Shown: one piece after another, positions 1 to 11,300 of the stretch
How positions within the stretch are numbered: position 1 is the first letter of the stretch
Layout of the letters: each line of letters begins with the position of its first letter
DNA from: Chaenocephalus aceratus
Lineage: Eukaryota; Chordata; Actinopteri; Perciformes; Channichthyidae
DNA: 64,000 nt
Assembly: GCA_023974075.1 (NCBI GenBank)
Contig: JAMFTG010000732.1
Span: 37,501 to 101,500 of the forward strand
Reading direction: 5' to 3'
Notes under the pieces: model-generated
The model's database searches: none
The model's input: only the letters and a program-made list of their open reading frames with translations
Told to the model about the DNA's origin: nothing
Program-made: the position numbers and the translations under genes

Positions 1-138
1 ACCAAGACGGCGATTATTATAAAATGAAACACGTGGTGATTCAACCCCGGGGTTCATTCTGCAATATGGACCGGCTCGATGCACATTGGGGGGGGGGGGC
101 TTCTATTTAGCAGACCCTAGTCCTGTTCAGTTCCTCAC

Positions 139-238
139 TGTCTTCCTGCACGGAGCTGGTGTTGCTGTCGTAGACGACCACGTGCTGCATGCTGTCCACC
201 TCCAGAGCCTCGGGCAGCAGGAACGCGCCTTCTGAATC
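139..238 (-). CDS. Probable internal exon of the same minus-strand gene
   Basis: An acceptor (TGTGTGCAG) ends at 239 and a possible donor (ACA|GTGAGG) begins at 138. One frame reads DSEGAFLLPEALEVDSMQHV and onward through VVYDSNTSSVQED, an acidic, protein-like sequence. If the donor is not used, that frame stops at 107-109. The phase does not match: the exon at 3532-3628 ends in phase 1, while this frame needs phase 0. In the phase-1 frame the exon reads an Arg/Gln-rich sequence that stops at 135. Either another exon lies in the repeat-filled 3.3 kb between them, or one boundary is wrong. Product unknown. Confidence 0.38.
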
Positions 239-639
239 CTGCACACAGGAAGTCAGGTATTAACACCAAACCAAGCTGCCGTGGATCCTTAGACGCTCCA
301 CACATAACAACATGTAACACAACAGAACACACACACTGCTGATTGAAGACATTATTATATGGTCGTACAACATTATAAGAGCCAGGAGAATGTGTGTCTG
401 AAGAATAACAGAATCTCACTGGTTGTGTACTCTTCCTTTTAGTTTACACAGCACGATACCTTTGGACCTTTTACAGTGTGACACGATCCTATGCTCAATA
501 TTAGCTGCAAACAGACACGTGCACGTCCATGGCACAAAGGTCTGCTTAAATAAACTAAAGGATGAAACTTCACGCGCATGGCTTACAACTCCAGATCATA
601 CAATATAGATTATTTCAGCAAAACAACAACAAGTTTGTT

Positions 640-790
640 TGTTTTTGTATCTGGGGTTTCCAAGCTGCGGCCCGCGGTCCATTGTGTTGGCCCGCAGCGA
701 CTTAACTCATGAACAGAACCAGCCTGAAATATCCCCTTCGTATTCCACATGAGCAATCTGAGGCTTCGTCCGGAAAGAATGTCTGAAACT
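640..790. mobile_element. hAT-like terminal fragment
   Basis: The sequence from about 651 (ggggtttccaagctgcggcc) resembles hAT element ends that appear as GGTTCCCAAACTGCGGCCC in vertebrates. It runs directly into the 25-bp minisatellite. The opposite end was not found, so this is a family resemblance only. Confidence 0.35.
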
Positions 791-1695
791 TTGACCACAT
801 GACCTCCGTACCGCTTTGACCACATGACCTCCGTACCGCTTTTACCGCATGGCCTCCGTACCGCTTTGACCGCATGACATCCGTACCGCTTTGACCACAT
901 GACCTCCGTACCGCTTTGACCACATGACCTCCGTACCGCTTTGACCACATGGCCTCCGTACCGCTTTGACCACATGACCTCCGTACCGCTTTGACCACAT
1001 GGCCTCCGTACCGCTTTGACCACATGACCTCCGTACCGCTTTTACCGCATGGCCTCCGTACCGCTTTGACCACATGACCTCCGTACCGCTTTGACCACAT
1101 GGCCTCCGTACCGCTTTGACCACATGACCTCCGTACCGCTTTGACCGCATGACATCCGTACCGCTTTGACCACATGACCTCCGTACCGCTTTGACCACAT
1201 GACCTCCGTACCGCTTTGACCACATGGCCTCCGTACCGCTTTGACCACATGACCTCCGTACCGCTTTGACCACATGGCCTCCGTACCGCTTTGACCACAT
1301 GACCTCCGTACCGCTTTGACCACATGGCCTCCGTACCGCTTTGACCACATGACCTCCGTACCGCTTTGACCACATGACCTCCGTACCGCTTTGACCACAT
1401 GACCTCCGTACCGCTTTGACCACATGGCCTCCGTACCGCTTTGACCACATGGCCTCCGTACCGCTTTGACCGCATGGCCTCCGTACCGCTTTGACCACAT
1501 GACCTCCGTACCGCTTTGACCACATGGCCTCCGTACCGCTTTGACCGCATGGCCTCCGTACCGCTTTGACCACATGACCTCCGTACCGCTTTGACCACAT
1601 GACCTCCGTACCGCTTTGACCACATGGCCTCCGTACCGCTTTGACCACATGACCTCTGTACCGCTTTGACCACATGACCTCCGTACCGCTTTGAC
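791..1695. repeat. 25-bp minisatellite, about 36 copies
   Basis: Tandem copies of a 25-bp unit (gacctccgtaccgctttgac + cacat) run without interruption, with a few A/G and C/T variants. The unit has no stop codon on the minus strand, and 25 is not a multiple of 3, so all three minus frames stay open and give long artefactual reading frames of VKAVRRSCGQSGTEVMWSKRYGGH type. I see no reason to call a protein here. Confidence 0.95.
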
Positions 1696-1841
1696 AGGCT
1701 TGGCTGTTATGATGTGACTTGTTCTGTAGTCTTGGGTTTCACGAGCATCTAGAAAGAGACATAAAGAAGTGAGCGACAGCCAGAGAACGAAACCCAACTC
1801 ACATTGTGGTCACCAATACTTCCCTTAGGACACCAGTAGAA

Positions 1842-1984
1842 CACACACACACGCACGCACGCACGCACACGCACACGCACACGCACGCACGCACACACAC
1901 ACACACACACACGCACGCACGCACGCACGCACACACACGCACACGCACACGCACACGCACACGCACACGCACACACACACACAC
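1842..1984. repeat. CA/CG-rich microsatellite
   Basis: An almost pure purine-pyrimidine alternating tract (ACACAC with ACGC and ACGCAC interruptions) of about 140 bp. Such tracts can adopt Z-DNA and are length-unstable. Open frames on both strands (polyHis/Thr, Cys/Val) are artefacts. Confidence 0.95.
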
Positions 1985-2097
1985 AGGAGATGAACAGAGA
2001 AAATACCCAGACAGACCGTGACACACCTTAAGAGTTAGTCCACTAAGTTACATTTTTAGAGATGCACTTAGTTAATTTAGCTAAAGCTGTTTAACAA

Positions 2098-3523
2098 ATG
2101 TAGTGGAGTAAAAAGTACGTAATTTACCTGAAATGTCGTAGAAAGTACGAAGTAGCATAAAATAGAAATACTCAAGTGAAGTACAAGTACCTTAAAATTA
2201 AAAGTACAGTACTTGGGTAAATGTACTGTCTACTTCCTACATTTTGAACACAAATACCTGTACTTTCTACTTCTTACATGTTGAACACAAATACCTGTAC
2301 TTTCTACTTCTTACATGTTGAACTCAAATACCTGTACTTTCTACTTCTTACATGTTGAACTCAAATACCTGTACTTTCTACTTCTCACATGTTGAACTCA
2401 AATACCTGTACTTTCTACTTCCTACATGTTGAACACAAATATCTGTACTTTCTACTTCTTACATGTTGAACACAAATACCTGTACTTTCTACTTCTTACA
2501 TGTTGAACACAAATACCTGTACTTTCTACTTCTTACATGTTGAACACAAATACCTGTACTTTCTACTTCTTACATGTTGAACTCAAATACCTGTACTTTC
2601 TACTTCTTACATGTTGAACTCAAATACCTGTACTTTCTACTTCTTACATGTTGAACACAAATACCTGTACTTTCTACTTCTTACATGTTGAACTCAAATA
2701 CCTGTACTTTCTACTTCTTACATGTTGAACACAAATACCTGTACTTTCTACTTCTTACATGTTGAACTCAAATACCTGTACTTTCTACTTCTCACATGTT
2801 GAACACAAATACCTGTACTTTCTACTTCTTACATGTTGAACTCAAATACCTGTACTTTCTACTTCTTACATGTTGAACACAAATACCTATACTTTCTACT
2901 TCTTACATGTTGAACTCAAATACCTGTACTTTCTACTTCTTACATGTTGAACTCAAATACCTGTACTTTCTACTTCTTACATGTTGAACTCAAATACCTG
3001 TACTTTCTACTTCGTACATGTTGAACACAAATACCTGTACTTTCTACTTCTTACATGTTGAACTCAAATACCTGTACTTTCTACTTCTTACATGTTGAAC
3101 TCAAATACCTGTACTTTCTACTTCTCTCATGTTGAACTCAAATACCTGTACTTTCTACTTCTCACATGTTGAACTCAAATACTTGTACTTTCTACTTCTC
3201 TCATTTCCCAAACAGCTGGTTCCTTTAGTCTGAATGTGTGTCTGGTGGCGTGATCATTATTCTTTAGAGTCACTGCGTGCCTATTGATTTGAACACGATC
3301 CGTGTATCCATCACTTCCTGGTCTTGGAAACATTCATTAGCTAACAATGACATTATTGTTCAGGTACTCTTTAAAACAGCTGCTAGCTATGGGTACTTTT
3401 TACTGAAGTACATTTCAAAGCCCTCTTTACTTTGACTTGAGTAAAGAAGTGTAGTCAGTACTTCTACTTTCACCAGAGTATTTTAAACACGAGTAAGGAT
3501 GTGTGTGTACTTCTCCATCTCTG
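2098..3523 (-). mobile_element. Short interspersed DNA element swollen by a 37-bp minisatellite
   Basis: The right end, read on the minus strand, begins CAGAGATGGAGAAGTACACA and continues with the same sequence as the element starting at 9130. The core (2224-3208) is about 26 tandem copies of a 37-bp unit (atacctgtactttctacttc, then ttacatgttgaacacaa). The flanks 2098-2223 and 3370-3523 are non-tandem, AGTACTT-rich element sequence. The left end is uncertain. The terminus at 3523 abuts the donor of the exon at 3532-3628. Confidence 0.75.
2224..3208. repeat. 37-bp minisatellite array, about 26 copies
   Basis: Unit period 37 bp. The variable positions are mainly TTAC/TCAC/TCTC before ATG and AACAC/AACTC. 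The array lies inside the element at 2098-3523. The same unit, in inverted orientation, forms the array at 9220-13510; in the same orientation it forms the array at 26364-27542. Confidence 0.95.
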
Positions 3524-3531
3524 TTTCTTAC

Positions 3532-3628
3532 CGATCAGACAGAGGTAGTTGATCTCCGCCAGCCTCGCGCCGCTCCTGTTCAGCAGGTTGTAGAGCACCG
3601 AGGGCTCACAGGGCTTTATCTCCGCCAT
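3532..3628 (-). CDS. First coding exon of an unrecognised minus-strand gene
   Basis: An ATG at 3628-3626 opens 32 codons (MAEIKPCEPSVLYNLL..., ending ...INYLCLI) plus one base, followed by a strong donor G|GTAAGA at 3531. The composition (helical, leucine-rich, no low-complexity sequence) looks coding, and the exon is unique sequence among repeats. The gene points left, divergent from hepacam (start codons about 1.6 kb apart). A CAA microsatellite (3661-3693) lies in the presumed 5' leader. The donor is only 7 bp from the end of a minisatellite-bearing element. I do not recognise the family. The start is chosen because it is the only ATG in this frame near the donor. Confidence 0.55.
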
Positions 3629-3660
3629 GAGAGGAGAGTCAACCAGGAGCAGATAACAAC

Positions 3661-3693
3661 ACAACACAACAACAACAACAACAACAACAACAA
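3661..3693. repeat. CAA microsatellite
   Basis: ACAACA/CAA triplets of about 33 bp, just upstream of the minus-strand start codon at 3628 and so probably in its leader or promoter. Confidence 0.85.
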
Positions 3694-3904
3694 CTACTAC
3701 AACTCACTGAAGCTGCGAGTCAAACACAACATCTGCACCCGAGCTGCATAGCAACAAGGAAAGAACACTGTCTGTTTACGTCTGTTACTAAGCAACTCTG
3801 CGTCTTCCCTGATTGGTTGTCGGTGATGAAGTTTTCTTAAAGTCACAGACACACCTTTTATGACTTTAAATCACTAGGTTCAAATGTTTTAAAGTCATAT
3901 AATC

Positions 3905-4105
3905 AGAGGAGGGAAGTAATTAAGTAGATTTACTGAAGTACTGTACTATAGGGATTTGTACTTTACTTGAGTATTTCCATTTGATGCTACTGTATACTTC
4001 TACTCCATACAGTTCAGAGGTGCATGGCGTACTTTGACTCCACTACATGTATGTAATACCTTTAGTTAGTTACGTTATTTATATTTGATATATCCTAATT
4101 CATGG
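3905..4105. mobile_element. Fragment of a common teleost AGTACTT-rich interspersed repeat
   Basis: Contains gtactttacttgagtatttc, ctactccata, actccactac and tttagttagttac. This is the layout of a very abundant fish repeat and of the non-tandem parts of the minisatellite-bearing elements in this window. No termini were resolved. Confidence 0.5.
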
Positions 4106-5253
4106 TTTCAGCATTTGGCCTATTTAGTATGTTGACTTTTTTATTCTAAAAGGTTGTCATTTTGGGAGATACACATTAGATGTATCTATTTCAGACGATC
4201 AAGGAATACATTAACTTCAGATACGCTGTGAAATGTATTGTGTACATTTACAGTAATGTTTTACAATGTTCACTGCACATTGTAAATAAATAAACAAAAG
4301 TGTGCACAAATAATTACAATCCCTTTCATTTCAATTAAAAAAATCACATGTGTCGTGTTTGTTTCAACCCAACAGTGTTGTTGTTGTGTGTATTAACATC
4401 AGAATCAGGTTTAACACCAGGTTGACACGTGCAGTACGAGGAGTTTGACTTGATGTCGTGGTGCAGACATAAAAGTAAAACAAGAATTAAAAACACAGAT
4501 AGAAAACTATTTAAAGAAAACTATAATAACATTAAAAAATATAGCAGTATTTACATTGCAATAGTGACATTCATTCAGTTTAGAGTTCCATTCCAATATG
4601 TTGTATGGTTGTATATGGGCACATAATCCAGTATACAGTTGTAAAGATTTCAAAGGACCCGTACAGCTTTTGCAAAGCAGCTTAGTTCCACAAAATGATG
4701 TAGATTACTATGATTTTCTCTATTCCAATTTAAAGACGAGTTTTATATCATTCTATAGAATTCTATAGAATTTAGTATAGATCATGCATGTTTTCTTTGA
4801 ATGCTATAGATTTCTACAGATTTCTATAGATTTCTACAGATATGTCATGAGTCGGTTCTGTCCTATAGAATTCTTTAGATTGTTATAGTTTTAATTATAG
4901 AAGTTTATAGAAAAGTACAAATGTATAGTATTCTACAGAATGATCTAGAGATTTCTATAGTATTCTATAGAATTCTTTAGCATGGCTTACAAATACGACT
5001 ATGTTCTATAACATGCTATAGATTTATACATGATTCTATAGGATTCTATAGATTTGTTTGCTAAGGGTAGAATTGGAAACATATGAGTTGTTGTAACATT
5101 AGGAACATGGAGCTGTCTAAACAAACGTCCACACACAGGCGTTTGTTCCCGCTGAGAACAGCATGTTCTGATCGAGGCTGAAAGAAGGCCTGTGTTCTCC
5201 GTCAGTCTCAGATCATGCTGCTGCGCTGACAGCAACACAAGACCGAGAGCAAG
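4106..5253. other. Region upstream of hepacam, AT-rich, with a degenerate TCTATAGA repeat
   Basis: From about 4740 to 5060 there are many imperfect copies of ttctatagaattctatagat-type sequence. The remainder is AT-rich single-copy-looking DNA with no exon I can support. The hepacam leader and promoter must lie near 5100-5253. No clear TATA box was identified. Confidence 0.5.
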
Positions 5254-5332
5254 ATGAAGACGGAGGCTGCTGCAACAACTCAAACCATCCCCTGGATTGT
5301 ATTGCTCCTGGGTCTCGGTTCCTACACCTCAG
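5254..5332 (+). CDS. hepacam: hepacam exon 1 (signal peptide)
   Basis: ATG opens [20 protein letters not shown] followed by LGSYTS, a classical signal peptide with hydrophobic core [10 protein letters not shown]. Donor TCAG|GTATGC; ends in phase 1. The Kozak context GCAAGATGA is moderate. Confidence 0.85.
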
Positions 5333-8300
5333 GTATGCAACAGCTCCTTTCCCTTCACAGTCGCGTGTCTGTGCACTGCATCTGAAAGACCGTGTTTCTG
5401 ATGCAGTAAGTAAGTTACAGCTGATACGTGATGGTGTCAGTATACGGGAATAAAGAAAATACAAAGTGCAGGTTTGATTTTGAGGGCTTATGAAACAACC
5501 AGAGGGTCCTCCCAGTAGAGTAAACAACAGCATTTCATATTGTAAGACATTCAGGTACTGTTTTTATAGTTGTCTATTCAAATGAAATATAAATGAAACA
5601 TGCAAACGCTTTCACAAAATGTCTTACCAGATGTTTTGGGGGATTTCTGCAATGTTCTGCAGGGTGAGATGAAAATAAGTACTCAAATATTGTACTTTTG
5701 AGTTAAATATAGGGTTGTCTGCTATACTAAGTATTTCCTAACCTGACTTCAATGATAGACATTTATGCATAGAAAAACTGAAAAGTGTTTATAAAACCTG
5801 ATGTTTATTAGACGACCGTTTATTAATATAGCCAAAAAAAATTCTAACTTATTCTGAACATTATTCGTTTATTGGGTGTTTTTTCTGCATTCTTCTGTTT
5901 AATACTTTGTCTACTTTGTGCCTAAAAGCGAAGCAGAGGACCTGCATACTTCCTCTTGTGTTATAGTAACATTATGTAATGTCCGTGGAAGCGAAGACTG
6001 CAGAACGATCACAAAGGTGTTATGTGTTGCTGGGGACTTGGGTGGCATTAGACTGCGTGGGAGCTTGTCCAGCCTCGTGCGCTAATACAGTATTGTTTCT
6101 GCAGAAAGTGGTTTGATTTATTCCCAGCTGTGGATGTGTGTCGTCACTGCGCTGCTCTGTGTCTGCAGCGCTAGCATTGCATCTGGATGGTGTTGTTTTC
6201 ATGAACTGGCAAGAAGGAGATCTGCAGAAACAATCCGCGCCGTTGTTGGCCCATCCCGAGGAAAGACAGCTGGTGACACGTGACGCTGCTCAGTGTCCAG
6301 AGGAGACGGGGCGTGGTGCCTGCGGAGGAAGCTCTGAAGAGAAACTGATCCGTGATTCAGGGACAACGTTTGTCTTCTGTTATATTTAATAAAGTAATAA
6401 AGAAAGTGAAGTCGAAATGTAGGAAAACCTCGCATACTCTCGCCTCAGTGTATATTTGTATTTATACATGTTACATCTATATACCTACTTGTATATTTGC
6501 ATAGTGCATTTATTGTGTACAGACTGCTGATAGATGTGTCTATAAGTGACTGTTTGCACTCTGGTTAGACCCTCTTCATTGCGGTACACTGTCTGCATTA
6601 CGTAATGACAATCAAGTAATCTAATCTACTTCATCCTCAGAGGAGAGAGAAGTTGTGCACCCAGAACACAGAGTCAAACTATAGTAGAGAGAAAAGCCAA
6701 ATGGTCCCGTCCAGTCTCGTAGGCATCGTCTAAACATCCCCACCATGAAACCATGAAACCTCCCAGTCCTTTAACCATTTTTAAATCCACCTTCTACTTC
6801 CTTTGCCCTCCTGAAATGTAAACCCTTAACAAACGTCTCTGTTAAAAACATACAAGACTAAAAATACATATTAGCAGAGTAAAGGCAGTCAGAGTATGTT
6901 TTGAATTATTATATGATAATTTGACACGACAGTGCCCACATCGAATAACGATCAGCTTTCACATTTAGCCTGCTCTGTGAATACACAGCGGTATGTCCAA
7001 GAAATAACGTTCACGTTGGATTATTCCACTGAACGCAATGTACTTTACTGAGGTCCAATGCATAACGTAATACTGTGTCTGAATGTACGCATTGAATTGC
7101 TATTATGAGTTCATTAACACGATATATTTGATATTTAAATTATATAAGCCTTCCGTGCAATACGATGGGACATTTAATTTATTATTTATTTATGTACATA
7201 TTCCCTATCATGTCTATTTTAAGTCCCATTTATTGTTTGTATAGTGTCTTGTTGTTTTTATATTGTCTTGTTGTTGCGTGTTGGCACCTTGAGTTTATTG
7301 TAATGTCGTTGTACCTGTACAATGACAAAATGTACCAAATCGTCTGACCACATCACCCCCGTCCTCATCCAGCTTCACTGGCTCCCCGTTCAGCACCGGA
7401 TTGTCTACACAAACCTTCTGCTTACATCCGGACTCCTGACTGTCCCCACCTCCCGCCTTAGCACCATGGGAGCCAGGGCTTTGAGCTGCGCCGCGCCCAG
7501 GCTCTGGAACTCTCTGCCTCCACACATCGAACAGTCTGACTCCATCACGACATTCAAATCCCACCGGTTTAAACTGGCCTCCTCGCTCTAACACACATTC
7601 AACCTGCCATCACAGACCCCCCTCTCACTCCGTCACTCCGTCTCTCCTCTCTCTTGTCTTGCCTGTTTTATGCTTATCCTGTCGGTTCGATTAATTTGTG
7701 TTCCGTTTTTGTTTTAGCTGTTTTAACTTTTAAATGCACTGTAAGGCGACCTTGGGTGTCCTGAAAGGCGCCTCGAAATAAAATGTATTATTATTATTAT
7801 CTATCTATAAGTATGGCAAAATCTAACAAAGTACTTCCTGCCACGGTTGAGTGAAGAAAGCCGGACCCAGATGCAGATAACTCTGATAAACCTTTAATTC
7901 AAGGATAATGAAACTAACGCAGACGAAACAGAACACTCACCGGTGAACTCGGTCATGACACAAGAAGAACCGACAAAGACAGACAGAAAACCCAGAACTT
8001 AAATACACACAAGACTAATAACACAAACAAGACACAGGTGAGGAGGGAGGAGAACACACGGGGGCACCAGGTGCACACAATCGGGTGATCAGACACACCG
8101 GGGAACCACCGACAGGGAACCAGACAGATCTAACCCAGACACAACGCAGACGCATCGAGACATTGAGAAGACACTTCCCTGATGTTGAAATCATACTCTT
8201 ACCGCCCGACTGCCATTGGTTACGTAACGGGAAAGGCGGGACTTGTTGCCCATATGGGAATCATGAGCGCTTAGAAGTTGCTTTAAATAGAGATCTTGAA

Positions 8301-11300
8301 ATAGAGATCTTGAAATAGACGGCGGTATGTCGTTCAAGCTGGATTATTCCTCTGTCCACAGTGTTCTTCACTTCGGTCCACTGCCAGCGATAAGTGGTGT
8401 GTCTTCTTTGTGGCAATGCGTAATGTAATACTGGGTCTGAAGTTACGCGTTTCAGTACTAACGATTGTTATTATGAGTTCATTAGCACTGATAAGTATGG
8501 CAACACGAAATTGCGTATTGGTTACGTGAATGGAAATCATTAGGGCCTAAAAGTGGCTGATTGCGAAGTTATTTGACCTCCTCCATTCGTTACAGTTCAC
8601 AAACAGGTTGGTGGCGTCTGCACCGAGTCCTTCTGGGCTAATCCCAAGAAGAATATGGAAAAGGGACAGAACGTATTGAAACTTCATAATGCACTTGATT
8701 ATAAGGCAGACACGTCTTAGTAATAGTTGTTGGAGGACATCAGGACTTGCCTCTTCGGGGATGTTGTCGGTTCATAGTGTGGTTTTATTGACTGCTTTGA
8801 GTCTCAAGACGCTGCCTTTCCTTCTCCTAATTCTTCACCATGTTGCACTCGTTATCTTTAAGACAGGACTTTATCAATCCTGGGGGAAGTTGCTCTGAGA
8901 TATAGATGCTGTCGTTTAACTTGTAGAAGAGAAAAGTTGCAATACGGTGGACATTAAAAATAAATCTAATACACAGGAACCTATTTTCTCTGCCTTGAGT
9001 CTTAAAACGCTGCTTTTTTCCCCCTAATCCATAACCTTTTGTATTTGGTATCTTTAAGATAAGATAAGACAGAACTCTATGTATCCTGAAGGACGTTGCT
9101 CTGCAGTTGAAATGTAGATGGTATTTGGGCAGAGATGGAACAAGTACACACATCCTTTACTCAAGTAGAAGTACAGATACTCGTGTTTAAAAGTACTCTG
9201 GTGAAAGTAGAAGTACTGACTAAACTTCTACAGGTATTTTAGTTCAACATGTGAGAAGTAGAAAGTACAGGTATTTAGGTTCAAAGTGTAAGAAGTAGAA
9301 AGTACAGGTATTTGGGTTCAACATGTAAGAAGTAGAAAGTACAGGTATTTGAGTTCAACATGTGAGAAGTAGAAAGTACAGGTATTTGAGTTCAACATGT
9401 AAGAAGTAGAAAGTACAGGTATTTGGTGTTCAACATGTAAGAAGTAGAAAGTACAGGTATTTGAGTTCAACATGTAAGAAGTAGAAAGTACAGGTATTTG
9501 AGTTCAACATGTGAGAAGTAGAAAGTACAGGTATTTGAGTTCAACATGTGAGAAGTAGAAAGTACAGGTATTTGAGTTCAACATGTAAGAAGTAGAAAGT
9601 ACAGGTATTTGTGGTTCAACATGTAAGAAGTAAGAAAGTACAGGTATTTGTGTTCACATGTAGACGTAGAAAGTACAGGTATTTGAGTTCAACATGTAAG
9701 AAGTAGAAAGTACAGGTATTGAGTTCCAACATGTGAGAAGTAGAAAGTACAGGTATTTGAGTTCAACATGTAAGAAGTAGAAAGTACAGGTATTTGGGTT
9801 CAACATGTGAGAAGTAGAAAGTACAGGTATTTGAGTTCAACATGTGAGAAGTAGAAAGTACAGGTATTTGAGTTCAACATGTAAGAAGTAGAAAGTACAG
9901 GTATTTGGATTCAACATGTGAGAAGTAGAAAGTACAGGTATTTGGGTTCAACATGTAAGAAGTAGAAGTACAGGTATTTGAGTTCAACATGTAAGAAGTA
10001 GAAATACAGGTATTTGGGTTCAACATGAGAGAAGTAGAAAGTACAGGTATTTGAGTTCAACATGTGAGAAGTAGAAGTACAGGTATTTGAGTTCAACATG
10101 TAAGAAGTAGAAAGTACAGGTATTTGGGTTCACATGTAAGAAGTAGAAAGTACAGGTATTTGAGTTCAACATGTGAGAAGTAGAAAGTACAGGTATTTGA
10201 GTTCAACATGTGAGAAGTAGAAAGTACAGGTATTTGAGTTCAACATGTGAGAAGTAGAAAGTACAGGTATTTGGGTTCAACATGTAAGAAGTAGAAAGTA
10301 CAGGTATTTGTGTTCAACATGTAAGAAGCAGAAAGTACAGGTATTTGTGTTCAACATGTAAGAAGTAGAAAGTACAGGTATTTGAGTTCAACATGTGAGA
10401 AGTAGAAAGTACAGGTATTTGTGTTCAAAATGTAAGAAGTAGAAAGTACAGGTATTTGTGTTCAACATGTGAGAAGTAGAAAGTACAGGTATTTGGATCA
10501 ACATGTAAGAAGTAGAAAGTACAGGTATTTGTGTTCAACATGTAAGAAGTGGAAAGTACAGGTATTTGGGTTCAACATGTAAGAAGTAGAAAGTACAGGT
10601 ATTTGGGTTCAACATGTAAGAAGTAGAAAGTACAGGTATTTGAGTTCAACATGTGAGAAGTAGAAAGTACAGGTATTTGGGTTCAACATGTGAGAAGTAG
10701 AAAGTACAGGTATTTGGGTTCAACATGTAAGAAGTAGAAAGTACAGGTATTTGTGTTCAACATGTAAGAAGTAGAAAGTACAGGTATTTGAGTTCAACAT
10801 GTAAGAAGTAGAAAGTACAGGTATTTGTGTTCAACATGTAAGAATTAGAAAGTACAGGTATTTGTGTTCAACATGTAAGAAGTAGAAAGTACAGGTATTT
10901 GAGTTCAACATGTAAGAAGTAGAAAGTACAGGTATTTGAGTTCAACATGTGAGAAGTAGAAAGTACAGGTATTTGTGTTCAAAATGTAAGAAGTAGAAAG
11001 TACAGGTATTTGGGTTCAACATGTGAGAAGTAGAAAGTACAGGTATTTGGGTTCAACATGTGAGAAGTAGAAAGTACAGGTATTTGGGTTCAACATGTGA
11101 GAAGTAGAAAGTACAGGTATTTGAGTTCAACATGTGAGAAGTAGAAAGTACAGGTATTTGTGTTCAAAATGTAAGAAGTAGAAAGTACAGGTATTTGAGT
11201 TCAACATGTGAGAAGTAGAAAGTACAGGTATTTGGGTTCAACATGTGAGAAGTAGAAAGTACAGGTATTTGGGTTCAACATGTAAGAAGTAGAAAGTACA

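Noticed and set aside
610..1797. Long minus-strand open frames (137-323 codons)
   Set aside because: They are translations of the 25-bp minisatellite in its three phases; no splice or family support.
1749..2026. Cys/Val/Arg and Thr/His open frames
   Set aside because: Products of the CA/CG microsatellite.
6138..6389. 83-codon plus frame in hepacam intron 1
   Set aside because: No acceptor/donor phase fit with hepacam and no recognisable domain.
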